A stretch of 60,279 nt of DNA from contig JAQCTH010000014.1 in assembly GCA_027686065.1 (NCBI GenBank), forward strand, positions 1 through 60,279, in the 5' to 3' direction. The stretch is from Clostridiaceae bacterium AF10-41. Lineage in GTDB: Bacteria > Bacillota > Clostridia > Clostridiales > Clostridiaceae. Made by a program: the position numbers and the translations under genes. The notes under the pieces were generated by a model. It was not told where the DNA came from and ran no database searches. It was given only the letters and a program-made list of their open reading frames with translations. The first letter of the stretch is position 1, and each line of letters begins with the position of its first letter. Below are positions 49,854-58,595 of the stretch, in pieces.

Positions 49854-50567
49854 CTATTCTCTTATAGTATAAAGTTTGAATGTATATCTATCGCTTCTAA
49901 AGTAAAGTTTTGTGTACTCAAAAACTAAGTCATTATCTAGTGTTGACCAAACATTTATATTCAAAATAGGAATAGGTTTTTTTAATTCTAATATAGAACA
50001 TTTATCATCATCTGGAATCATAGGAATAATTTCTTGATAATTTTCTTCTATTTTATAGCCCTTACTTTCTATATAATCATATTTAGATTTAGTCATAACT
50101 TCGTAAGTTAAGTCAGGAAAAAGATTAACAGGAAGGTAAGTTTCTTCTAAGATCAAAAGTTCATCATCGGCATATCGTAATCTTCTTATAAAGAAAACTT
50201 TTTCATTTTCATCAATTTTTAATATGTTTGATATATTTTTATCCGGACATATGACCATAAAATCAATAATTTTTGTTGAAGGTTTTTTATTTAAATCAGT
50301 CATCTCTTCATGAAAACTTTGTAATTTATATATATGATGTTCAATTCTGCTATTTTTCACATAAGTTCCACTTCCCTGAATTTTATATAGAATATCCTCA
50401 TTAACTAATAAATCTATAGCTTGCCTTACAGTTACTCTACTAACATTAAACTTTTCAGCAAGTTTAGTCTCAGAAGGAATAGCCTCATCATTATTGATAT
50501 TTGAACTTATTATTTCTTCTTTTATTTTATTTGCAATGTTTTTATACAATGGTGAATTCTTTTTCAT
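49854..50567 (-). CDS. GntR/HutC-type regulator of the sugar operon
   Basis: Protein of 237 aa, start 50567 after ATAGGAGG. Winged helix at about 8-70 (IANKIKEEIISSNINNDEAIPSETKLAEKFNVSRVTVRQAIDLLVNEDILYKIQGSGTYV), UTRA effector domain at about 90-230. Regulators of this type repress PTS and glycosidase operons and bind sugar phosphates. It is divergent from the GH4-YdjC-EIICB operon. Repeated TACAA half-sites downstream of the operon promoter are its likely target. Confidence 0.87.
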   Translation of the reverse strand: MKKNSPLYKNIANKIKEEIISSNINNDEAIPSETKLAEKFNVSRVTVRQAIDLLVNEDILYKIQGSGTYVKNSRIEHHIYKLQSFHEEMTDLNKKPSTKIIDFMVICPDKNISNILKIDENEKVFFIRRLRYADDELLILEETYLPVNLFPDLTYEVMTKSKYDYIESKGYKIEENYQEIIPMIPDDDKCSILELKKPIPILNINVWSTLDNDLVFEYTKLYFRSDRYTFKLYTIRE

Positions 50568-50708
50568 AATTTCCTCCTATAAATATTGTTCGGTTACGAA
50601 TTTATACATATAAAAAATATTCATATTAATTAATTATATTATTAATTATACAACATTATATAAATATTATAAATATTATAAATTTATATAGAAAATATTA
50701 TTTATATA

Positions 50709-50771
50709 TTGACTACACGTATAAAATTGTATTATAATAAACTTGTAAAAATTAATACAAATTAATACAAG
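50709..50771 (+). promoter_or_regulatory. sugar operon promoter and GntR half-sites
   Basis: TTGACT (50709-50714), 18 bp, TATAAT (50733-50738). Right after it lie CTTGTA (50742-50747) and two direct ATTAATACAA units (50751-50760, 50761-50770), the last ending in TACAAG (50766-50771), which is complementary to CTTGTA. This sits over the start site, a repressor position. Confidence 0.65.
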
Positions 50772-50784
50772 TTTAGGAGGAGAA

Positions 50785-52113
50785 ATGGATAAGAAAAAAT
50801 TAGTTATAGTAGGAAGTGGAAGTACTTATACAATAGGGATGATAATGAGCCTAATAGAAGAAAAAAATAACTTTCCTTTAAAAAGTATAATTTTTTATGA
50901 TATTGACGAAAAAAGGCAAGAAAAAAATGCTAAGGCGACTGAAGTAATTCTTAGAGAGCATTATCCTGAGTTGGAAGAATTTAAATATACAACAAATAAA
51001 GAAGAAGCATATAAAAATATAGATTTTGCATTTATTCAAATTAGAACAGGCGGGTTATCTATGAGAATAAATGATGAAAGAATACCATTAAGCAATAATG
51101 TTGTAGGACAGGAAACTTGTGGACCAGGTGGAATGGCTTACGGATTAAGATCTATAAAGGATATGATAGAAATTGTTTATGATATAAGAAAATATTCAAA
51201 GGATGCATGGATACTTAATTATACTAATCCAGCAGCGATAGTTGCGGAAGCACTAAAAAGAGAATTTCCAGAAGATAAGAAGTTATTAAATATATGTGAT
51301 ATGCCAGCTGCAATAATGATAAGTTATGCAAGTATATTAGGAAAAGAAGTATGGGACTTAGTTCCAGAATACTTTGGACTTAATCATTTTGGGTGGTTCA
51401 GCAAAATTTATGACAAAGATGGAAAAGATCACACAGAGGAACTAAAAAGAAAAATATTAAATGAAGGATTTATTCCTAAAGATTCAGAAATATCAGAAGA
51501 TCCATCTTGGATAAAAACATTTGAACAAGCTAGAAAGATGCTGATGGATTATCCTGAGTATCTTCCAAATACATATTTACAATATTATTTATACCCTAAT
51601 ACTATGGTAAAAAAAGAAGATGTAGATAATGTAAGAGCAAAGCAAGTTATAAATGGTCGTGAAAAACGTGTGATAGATTTATGTAATAAAATAATAGAAG
51701 ACAATACTACTAAGAATGTTCAATTGCACTCAGATGTACATGGAGTTTATATGGTAAGAGCAGCAGCATCTTTGGCCTATAATAATGGAGATATTTACAT
51801 AGTAATGGTTAAAAATGATGGGATAATATCAAATATCTCTGAAGAGGCAATGGTAGAAGTGCCAGCAATGCTAACGAAAAATGGAATAAAGCCATTTGCT
51901 ATTGGAAAAATACCTACTTTTTATAAGGGATTAATAGAAAATCAACTTGCTTATGAAATATTAGTTGTAGATGCATATTTTGAAAATGATTATAACAAAT
52001 TAGTACAAGCGTTAGCTTTAAATAGAACTGTAGTTGATACAGATGTCGCTAAAACTATATTAAATCAATTAATAGAAGCTAATAAAGGTTATTGGCCTAA
52101 ATTAAATAAATAA
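50785..52113 (+). CDS. malH: GH4 6-phospho-alpha-glucosidase (MalH/GlvA type)
   Basis: Protein of 442 aa, the length of GlvA/MalH. ATG 50785 follows AGGAGGAG. NAD-binding GSGSTYTIGM near 9, ETCGPGGMAYGLRSI near 112, NYTNPAAIV near 147, and the metal-site motif ICDMP near 171, then GLNHFGW near 199. GH4 enzymes use NAD+ and Mn2+ for redox-assisted cleavage. The CDMP form (rather than CNVP) is the mark of 6-phospho-alpha-glucosidases, so the substrate should be a maltose- or sucrose-isomer phosphate. It is the first gene of the operon with the PTS EIICB. Confidence 0.82.
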   Translation: MDKKKLVIVGSGSTYTIGMIMSLIEEKNNFPLKSIIFYDIDEKRQEKNAKATEVILREHYPELEEFKYTTNKEEAYKNIDFAFIQIRTGGLSMRINDERIPLSNNVVGQETCGPGGMAYGLRSIKDMIEIVYDIRKYSKDAWILNYTNPAAIVAEALKREFPEDKKLLNICDMPAAIMISYASILGKEVWDLVPEYFGLNHFGWFSKIYDKDGKDHTEELKRKILNEGFIPKDSEISEDPSWIKTFEQARKMLMDYPEYLPNTYLQYYLYPNTMVKKEDVDNVRAKQVINGREKRVIDLCNKIIEDNTTKNVQLHSDVHGVYMVRAAASLAYNNGDIYIVMVKNDGIISNISEEAMVEVPAMLTKNGIKPFAIGKIPTFYKGLIENQLAYEILVVDAYFENDYNKLVQALALNRTVVDTDVAKTILNQLIEANKGYWPKLNK

Positions 52114-52132
52114 TGAAGAAAGGAGGGAAGTT

Positions 52133-52873
52133 ATGATAAAAGTAATAATAAATGCAGACGATTTTGGATACTGTAGAGCAGTTAACTATGGAATAATGGA
52201 TGCCCATAAAATGGGTATCCTTACATCTACAACTTTAATGACTAATATGCCAGGAGCAGAACATGCTGCACAATTAGCAAAAGAAAATCCTACTCTTGGA
52301 GTAGGGATACATTTGGTACTGACTTGCGGAAGCCCATTAATAAAAGAACATAGAACAATAATAGATGAAAATGGAGATTTTAAAAAACTTAAATTTTATG
52401 AGGAAGATTTTGATGTTGATCTAGAAGAAATATATATTGAGTGGAAAGCTCAAATAGAGAGATTTTTATCATTTGGTCTAATCCCAACACATTTAGATAG
52501 TCATCATCATATAAATTCTTTTCCTAAAATATACAAAGTATTTTTAAAGCTTGCAAGTGAGTATAAACTTCCTATAAGAAATAATATAAGCAAAAATACA
52601 TACGATATATCTAAAGAATTTAAGACTACAGATTTTTTTGCAGGTGAGTTACATGAATCGATGGTAAACGATTTAAATGCAAAGAATAGCTTCAGCGAGT
52701 ACGAAAGTATAGAAATCATGTGTCATCCAGCGTATATAGATAATTTTATTCTAAAGAGTTCTTCTTTTGTATATCCTAGGTTAGAAGAGCTAGAAATACT
52801 TATAAATAAAGCAATAATTGATGGTATAAAGGAAAATAAAAATATTAAATTAATATCTTATAAAGATTTATAG
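52133..52873 (+). CDS. YdjC/ChbG-family carbohydrate deacetylase
   Basis: Protein of 246 aa. ATG 52133 follows AAAGGAGGG. The YdjC fold motifs are ADDFGYCRAVNYGI near 7-20 (Asp and metal-binding region), GVGIHLVLTCGSPL near 57, THLDSHHHINSFP near 121-133 with three His, and MCHPAYIDN near 195. ChbG of E. coli monodeacetylates chito-oligosaccharides. Here it lies with alpha-glucoside genes, so the acetylated substrate is unclear; it could process an acetylated glucoside. Confidence 0.82.
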   Translation: MIKVIINADDFGYCRAVNYGIMDAHKMGILTSTTLMTNMPGAEHAAQLAKENPTLGVGIHLVLTCGSPLIKEHRTIIDENGDFKKLKFYEEDFDVDLEEIYIEWKAQIERFLSFGLIPTHLDSHHHINSFPKIYKVFLKLASEYKLPIRNNISKNTYDISKEFKTTDFFAGELHESMVNDLNAKNSFSEYESIEIMCHPAYIDNFILKSSSFVYPRLEELEILINKAIIDGIKENKNIKLISYKDL

Positions 52874-52886
52874 AGGGGGAAAAAAG

Positions 52887-54290
52887 ATGAAAGTTAAGAA
52901 TTTTTTACAACAACTTGGAAAATCTATGCTATTACCAATAGTAGCGATGCCTGTAGCTGGAATCTTAATTAGATTAACTGCTGCAGATATGTTAAATATT
53001 CCAATTTTTCAGGCCGCTGGGGTTGTATTAGGAAATATGGATGCAATTTTAGCAGTTGCCATAGCAATAGGATTATCTAAAACAAAAGATAGGGGAATAC
53101 CTGCTTTAACTGGATTTATAGCAATATTAGTTTTGAAAGAAGGATTGAAGATAGCGAATCCGGAGCTAAATATGAGTGTTTTTGGAGGACTTCTATCTGG
53201 TATATTAGCAAGTATAATATATAATAAGTTTAAGGATACGAAATTACCAGACTCCTTTGCATTTTTTGGTGGAGAGAAATTTCCTATAACAATGATTATT
53301 ATAACAATGATACCTGTAGCTTATTTATCATCCTTAGTTTGGCCTTACGCTCAAGCTGGAATTGATAGCTTCAGTCGTACCTTGATGAATCTTGGAGCTT
53401 TGGGAATATTTATTTTTGGATTTTTAAATCGTTTCTTATTACCATTTGGATTACATCATGTTATAAACACATATGTGTACTTTGGGTTAGGTCAATATAC
53501 TAATGCAAATGGTGAAGTGATAAGTGGTGAAATAACTAGATTTATGGCAGGAGATCCAACTGCAGGAGTATTTATAGGTGGATTCTTTATAACTATGATG
53601 TTTGGTATTCCAGCTATAGCCCTTGCAATCACTAAAGCCTCTAATCAAAATAAGAAGAAGGAAGTAAAAGCTTTAATGACATCTGGAAGTATAACATCTT
53701 TCTTTACAGGAATAACAGAGCCAATAGAGTTTACATTCTTATTTGCATCTCCATTGCTTTATTTCATACATTCCATATATACAGGATTAGCAGGAGCAGT
53801 GCTTTATTTATTAGGTATTCGTCATGGCTTTTCTTGGGGAGCTGGAGTTATAGATTTCGTTCTGAATTTAAAGCTATCAGATAAGGGACTTTTAATTATA
53901 CCTGTAGGTTTAATTTTCTTTATACTTTATTATTTTACATTTTCTATATTAATAAAGAAAAATAATATTAAGTTATTAGGTAGAGAAGATGAAATCAATT
54001 TTAAAGATAATACTTTAGAAGAAGAAAATCTAAATTTATCACATAGTAACTATGAGTATATGGCTAAAAAAATATTGGAAAATATAGGCGGAAAAGATAA
54101 TTTAGATAGCTATGAAAATTGTATGACAAGATTAAGACTTGCAGTTAAAGACATATCTTTAATAGATGAGAATAAAATAAAACAGACTGGTGCACATGGT
54201 ATAATTAAGATAGATGATAATAATGTTCAAATAGTAATTGGACCTAAAGTTGCAAATGTTATGAGAGAATTTAAAAAATTTGTAGAGTAA
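52887..54290 (+). CDS. PTS EIICB permease, alpha-glucoside/glucose family
   Basis: Protein of 467 aa. ATG 52887 follows GAGGGGGAA. The EIIC domain covers about 1-355 with about ten helices and the conserved GITEPIEFTFLFASPLLY near 275 (the substrate site) and LPFGLHHVINTYVYF near 190. The EIIB domain follows a linker, from about 395, with the phosphorylation Cys in NCMTRLRLAVKD (about 412). No EIIA is encoded; a general glucose EIIA must serve. It is the transporter of the GH4 operon and imports the disaccharide as a 6-phosphate. Confidence 0.88.
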   Translation: MKVKNFLQQLGKSMLLPIVAMPVAGILIRLTAADMLNIPIFQAAGVVLGNMDAILAVAIAIGLSKTKDRGIPALTGFIAILVLKEGLKIANPELNMSVFGGLLSGILASIIYNKFKDTKLPDSFAFFGGEKFPITMIIITMIPVAYLSSLVWPYAQAGIDSFSRTLMNLGALGIFIFGFLNRFLLPFGLHHVINTYVYFGLGQYTNANGEVISGEITRFMAGDPTAGVFIGGFFITMMFGIPAIALAITKASNQNKKKEVKALMTSGSITSFFTGITEPIEFTFLFASPLLYFIHSIYTGLAGAVLYLLGIRHGFSWGAGVIDFVLNLKLSDKGLLIIPVGLIFFILYYFTFSILIKKNNIKLLGREDEINFKDNTLEEENLNLSHSNYEYMAKKILENIGGKDNLDSYENCMTRLRLAVKDISLIDENKIKQTGAHGIIKIDDNNVQIVIGPKVANVMREFKKFVE

Positions 54291-54309
54291 AAAAATAGAT
54301 AAATTATAT

Positions 54310-54353
54310 AACCATCTTTTTACTAAAAAAAATAGTAGAGAGATGGTTATTTT
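54310..54353 (+). terminator. terminator of sugar operon
   Basis: AACCATCT...TACTA pairs with TAGTAGAGAGATGGTT and is followed by ATTTTT. Confidence 0.75.
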
Positions 54354-54481
54354 TGTATATAAAGAAATAAAAATATTAACTTATGATAATGTTTTCATAA
54401 GAAATTTTAAAAGAATTAAGAAAAAAGATTAAAAAATATATAAAAAAGAAAAAATAAATGTTTTAATTTATCTATTTATGA

Positions 54482-54509
54482 CTAAAATTAGTGCTTGTTG
54501 ATACGATAA
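54482..54509 (+). promoter_or_regulatory. candidate sigma-D (FliA-type) promoter
   Basis: CTAAA (54482-54486), 15-nt spacer, TACGATAA (54502-54509), close to the CTAAA-N15-GCCGATAA pattern of flagellar sigma factors. It lies 60 bp before the chemoreceptor gene. Confidence 0.55.
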
Positions 54510-54568
54510 ATTAATATAAGGAATATATAATGTCTATATTAATTTTCATATAGGTTGGAGGGGGAAAA

Positions 54569-56581
54569 ATGAAAAAAAGAAAAATTAAACAACAAACCAT
54601 AAAACAAGCAATAATAAGACTTCTTATTATGACATCAATAATACCATTAGTAGCAATGGTATTATCTAACTTCTATTCTCTTAATAAGAATATTAATGGT
54701 GTTATAAATGCAACTATTGATAAAAGCATTAATATAACATCTCAATCATTAGTAAATGAAAATATTAATAGCACTAAGGATATTGAATATTTATCTGTTG
54801 ATGCTAATGCAAAAGGATTGAAAGATAATAAAAACGATGAAGCAGTTTGGCTTGAAAAGACATTACAGGCATATAAGGAAATAAATAAGGATGTAATTTC
54901 TGTATATATGGGAAGTGAAGATGGAAAATTTGTGTTAGCACCGTATGTTGACTTAGGTGATAGTTTTGATTCTAGACAAAGAGATTGGTATAAGGAAGCA
55001 GTAAATAATCCATCTAAGACTATAATGTCAGAACCTTATCAAGATATTGCAACTAAAAAAATAGTAGTTACATATTCTAAAGCTGTATTAAATGATAAAG
55101 GTGAAATACAAGGTGTTGTAGGGATAGATAAGAACCTTGATGTTTTATCAGGTATAGTTCAGAATCTTGAATTAGGGGATAAAGCTTTTGGTACTGTATT
55201 TAGTAAGAATGGAATAATTATCGCTAATAGTGATACAAGTTTAATAGGGAAAGGGATAAATGACTTTCCTTGGATAGAGAACATAATAAAAGGTGAAAGT
55301 AATGTAAGAATTACTACAGAAATAGATGACGTAAAGTATATAAGTTATAAGGTTGTAGAAAAAGAGAGCGGGTTAATTATTTCGGTATCTATTCCAAGAA
55401 GGGATTTAATTTCTTCATATATAAAAGAGTTATTGCTATCAGTATCAGTACTAATAATAATGATAATTATGGTGGTTATATCAGCTGGAATATTTACAAG
55501 AAGACTTACAAAGCCTATAAGAGAAGTTGTAAATTTATTGAATAAAATTAAAGATGGAGATTTTACAGGAAAAGTAGAAAGTAAATTTTATTATAATAGA
55601 GAAATCAATGCTATGATGGATAGTTTAAATGTATTAACCGAAGATATGGGAATACTTTTATCAGGAATACAAGAAGCATCTGAAAAGGTGAATTATGGAT
55701 CAGAGACATTATTTGGAATAATTAAAGAGTCTAGCAATGTGGGGGAAGAAGTAGCAAAGTCAATTCAACAAATAGCAGGAGGAGCAACAGATCAAGCTGC
55801 TGGATTAGATTCAGGAGTTCGTGTAGTTGCTGTGTTAGAAGAAGAAGTTGATAAGTCTATATCAAGTTCTCAAAAGATGCTTAAGACATCAAAAGAAGTT
55901 AAAGTATCTTCATCAGAAGGAACAGTTGCTTTGGATAATTTGACAGATACATATGAAAAGAATAGAGACGCTAGTAATAATATGGTATCTAAAGTAGATT
56001 TATTATCAAATAAATCAGAAGAAATAGGAATTATAGTTGATGCTATTAAATCAATTACAGAACAAACTAATCTTTTAGCTTTAAATGCAAGCATAGAAGC
56101 AGCAAGGGCTGGTGAAGTTGGTAGAGGATTTGCTGTTGTTGCAGATGAGGTGAGAAAATTAGCAGAGGAATCAGCTAAATCAGCAACAGAAATTAATTAT
56201 GTAATAGAAGAAGTAAAAGCGAGTATAAAAGAGCTCTATGAAGAAACGTTGGTAACTAAGAAGCTTAATGAAGAAACTGAGGAAAGCTTAGAGATAACAA
56301 AAACTAAATTCGATGTAATAAGTAGTATGATAAATGAATTAGAAAATAATATTAGTGAAGTTACATCATCATTAGATAAGATAACTGAGAGTAAAGATAT
56401 TGTTGTGTCTAATATATCAGAGGTTGCAGCGGTATCACAAGAAACAGCTGCAATTACTGAAGAAGTGAGTGCTGCATCAGAGGAGCAATCTTCAGGACTA
56501 CAAGAGATGGCTGAGCAAGCAGAAACACTAAAAAATTATTCGGAGATATTAAATAGATTAATTAGAAAGTTTAAAATTTAA
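54569..56581 (+). CDS. methyl-accepting chemotaxis protein (dCache)
   Basis: Protein of 670 aa. ATG 54569 follows TTGGAGGGGG. TM1 near 14-37, an extracellular dCache sensor near 45-285 (with [32 protein letters not shown], the typical dCache_1 signature), TM2 near 287-310, HAMP near 311-365, and a signalling domain near 420-640 whose tip ([38 protein letters not shown]) is intact. It senses an unknown small molecule, probably an amino acid, given the Cache type. It is monocistronic with a candidate motility promoter. Confidence 0.93.
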   Translation: MKKRKIKQQTIKQAIIRLLIMTSIIPLVAMVLSNFYSLNKNINGVINATIDKSINITSQSLVNENINSTKDIEYLSVDANAKGLKDNKNDEAVWLEKTLQAYKEINKDVISVYMGSEDGKFVLAPYVDLGDSFDSRQRDWYKEAVNNPSKTIMSEPYQDIATKKIVVTYSKAVLNDKGEIQGVVGIDKNLDVLSGIVQNLELGDKAFGTVFSKNGIIIANSDTSLIGKGINDFPWIENIIKGESNVRITTEIDDVKYISYKVVEKESGLIISVSIPRRDLISSYIKELLLSVSVLIIMIIMVVISAGIFTRRLTKPIREVVNLLNKIKDGDFTGKVESKFYYNREINAMMDSLNVLTEDMGILLSGIQEASEKVNYGSETLFGIIKESSNVGEEVAKSIQQIAGGATDQAAGLDSGVRVVAVLEEEVDKSISSSQKMLKTSKEVKVSSSEGTVALDNLTDTYEKNRDASNNMVSKVDLLSNKSEEIGIIVDAIKSITEQTNLLALNASIEAARAGEVGRGFAVVADEVRKLAEESAKSATEINYVIEEVKASIKELYEETLVTKKLNEETEESLEITKTKFDVISSMINELENNISEVTSSLDKITESKDIVVSNISEVAAVSQETAAITEEVSAASEEQSSGLQEMAEQAETLKNYSEILNRLIRKFKI

Positions 56582-56669
56582 ATTGAAACATAGATAGTTT
56601 GGGTGATGGAACTAATAGTTTAGAAAAGACATATTATGAATAGTGTAATAATTTAATTTGGAGGATTAC

Positions 56670-57560
56670 ATGAACTCATATAAAAGAAGCGGATTATGGA
56701 CAAATAATTTCTATAGAGATTTTCCACCCCAACATCAAGAGGTTCAACCAGGTATAGAAGCGATAATGGATCCAAGGCCAGTGTTCGATGACCATGAGTA
56801 TAGAGGTAGTGGAAAGTTAGAAGATAGAGTGGCTATAATAACAGGTGGTGATAGCGGAATTGGACGAGCTACTGCTGTTGCTTTTGCAAAAGAAGGAGCA
56901 AAGATAGTTATTGTATATTTATATGAAAGAGAAGATGCAGAAGAAACTAAAGGATATATAGAGGGCTATGGAAGTGAATGTTTATTAATAGAAGGAGATA
57001 TTAGTAAAGAACATTTTAGTAAAAATATAGTGGAAAAGACCATAGAAAAGTTTGGTAAAATAGACATATTAGTTAATAATGCAGGAGTACAATTCCCACA
57101 AAAGAGTATAGAAAATATAACTTCGGAGCAGTTAGAGATAACATTTAAAGTAAATATTTTTGCTATGTTTTATCTAACAAAAGCAGTATTACCATATTTA
57201 AAAAGAGGAAGTTCTATTATAAACACTACATCAGTTACAGCTTATGAGGGGCATGAGACCCTTATAGACTATTCAGCTACTAAGGGAGCAGTAACAACAT
57301 TTACAAGATCTTTATCACAATCATTAGTAGATAAGGGGATAAGGGTCAATGCAGTAGCACCAGGCCCGATTTGGACACCTCTTATTGTATCTAGTTTTTC
57401 AGCAGAAGAGGTTGTTACTTTTGGGGAAGATACTCCAATGAAAAGAGCGGGACAACCTTATGAATTAGCTCCAGCATATGTGTATTTAGCTTCTGATGAT
57501 TCAAGTTATGTGACGGGGCAGATCATTCATGTAAATGGAGGAACCATGGTAGAAAGCTAA
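56670..57560 (+). CDS. SDR oxidoreductase (YhdF/glucose-ribitol dehydrogenase-like)
   Basis: Protein of 296 aa. ATG 56670 follows TTGGAGG. The N-terminal 50 residues (RDFPPQHQEVQPGIEAIMDPRP) are the extension typical of the YhdF/YdaD-like group of SDR enzymes, often related to general stress. NAD(P) loop GGDSGIGRATAV near 58, NNAG near 140, catalytic Ser in TTSVTAYEG near 192 and YSATKGA near 207 (Tyr-x3-Lys). A full classical SDR; the substrate is not known. Confidence 0.88.
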   Translation: MNSYKRSGLWTNNFYRDFPPQHQEVQPGIEAIMDPRPVFDDHEYRGSGKLEDRVAIITGGDSGIGRATAVAFAKEGAKIVIVYLYEREDAEETKGYIEGYGSECLLIEGDISKEHFSKNIVEKTIEKFGKIDILVNNAGVQFPQKSIENITSEQLEITFKVNIFAMFYLTKAVLPYLKRGSSIINTTSVTAYEGHETLIDYSATKGAVTTFTRSLSQSLVDKGIRVNAVAPGPIWTPLIVSSFSAEEVVTFGEDTPMKRAGQPYELAPAYVYLASDDSSYVTGQIIHVNGGTMVES

Positions 57561-57741
57561 AGATTATCCTTAATACTAATTGCAAAGCAATTTTATAGTA
57601 TAAAGACTCTAGTAAAACAAATAAAGGACAGTAGGAAACTTAAATTTGTAGGATAAAATAGAGTTAATGTAGGTATAAAAAATGATAGAAAAGTTCTTAG
57701 AAAGTGTGATCCTTAATATAGTTTCATGTAATTGATATTTT

Positions 57742-57781
57742 AAATATTACTGGAAATTTGAGTTTCCAGTAATATTTTTTT
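57742..57781 (+). terminator. intrinsic terminator
   Basis: AAATATTACTGGAAA pairs with TTTCCAGTAATATTT, followed by TTTT. It closes the SDR gene region. Confidence 0.8.
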
Positions 57782-57844
57782 ACTCTTTAGCAAATTACAA
57801 AAAAATTATAATTTAGATAATATTTCCTTGAGCTTTTCGAGTGG

Positions 57845-57904
57845 ACATATGTAAGCTGGCGTTGATTTGGAGCGAAGCGACGGAATAAGCAAATTTACAT
57901 ATGT
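57845..57904. repeat. perfect inverted repeat with GC-rich core
   Basis: ACATATGTAA (57845-57854) and TTACATATGT (57895-57904) are perfect arms around a 40-nt core of far higher G+C than the surroundings (GCTGGCG..., GGAGCGAAGCGACGGAATAAGC). No protein reading is evident. It could be a MITE-like repeat, a structured RNA or an operator. The rest of the 57561-58028 gap shows no gene. Confidence 0.6.
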
Positions 57905-58028
57905 TTAATTTTTGGTAAGTAAATACTAATAATGAATTATCAACAATATAATGAAATATTTTGTTTGTAAAATTTACAAATTACTAGAAATAATTATATA
58001 ATAAGATTTAGATTGGGGATGATAAGTT

Positions 58029-58595
58029 TTGACAAGTTCACCACACACAAAAAGGTTATTAGCAAAATCATTAAAGAATTTAATGAAAACTATACCTTTA
58101 CATAAAATATCAGTAAAGGATGTAGTTAATGAATGTAGTTTAAACAGGCAAACTTTTTATTACCACTTTCACGATATATATGAGCTTGTGGAATGGATAT
58201 ATAGAACAGAAGCAATTGAGAGCATATCAGAATATAAAAGTTATAGCACTTGGCTTGATGGATTTTATAAAATATTTTTATATATAGAAGATAATAGAAG
58301 GTTTTGTATTAATACATTAAATTCATTAAGTAGGGCACATTTAGATATGTACCTTTTTTCAGTAATTAATGAGTTGCTTATGGGAGTAATTAATGAAATA
58401 TCTTATGGAATGAATGTAAAGGTTGAAGATAAAAATTTTATGGCAGATTTTTATACACATGCATTTGCAGGTTTAGTAATACAATGGATGAAAGATGGAA
58501 TGATAGAAGATCCTAAAATATTAATAGATAGATTAAAAGAATTAATAGAAGGAAACTTTATGAGGGCATTAAAGAGATATGAAGAAATGGATTAA
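58029..58595 (+). CDS. TetR-family regulator (DhaS-like)
   Basis: Protein of 188 aa. TTG 58029 (MTSSPHTKRLLAKSLKNLMKTIPLHKISVKDVVNECSLNRQTFYYHFHDIYELVEWIY) follows TTGGGGATG. The first 60 residues are a TetR helix-turn-helix with the NRQTFYYHFHDIYEL segment. The C-terminal part belongs to the TetR_C group found in DhaS-like proteins. The histidine-kinase-like gene overlaps it by 17 bp, so both are co-expressed. Confidence 0.85.
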   Translation: MTSSPHTKRLLAKSLKNLMKTIPLHKISVKDVVNECSLNRQTFYYHFHDIYELVEWIYRTEAIESISEYKSYSTWLDGFYKIFLYIEDNRRFCINTLNSLSRAHLDMYLFSVINELLMGVINEISYGMNVKVEDKNFMADFYTHAFAGLVIQWMKDGMIEDPKILIDRLKELIEGNFMRALKRYEEMD

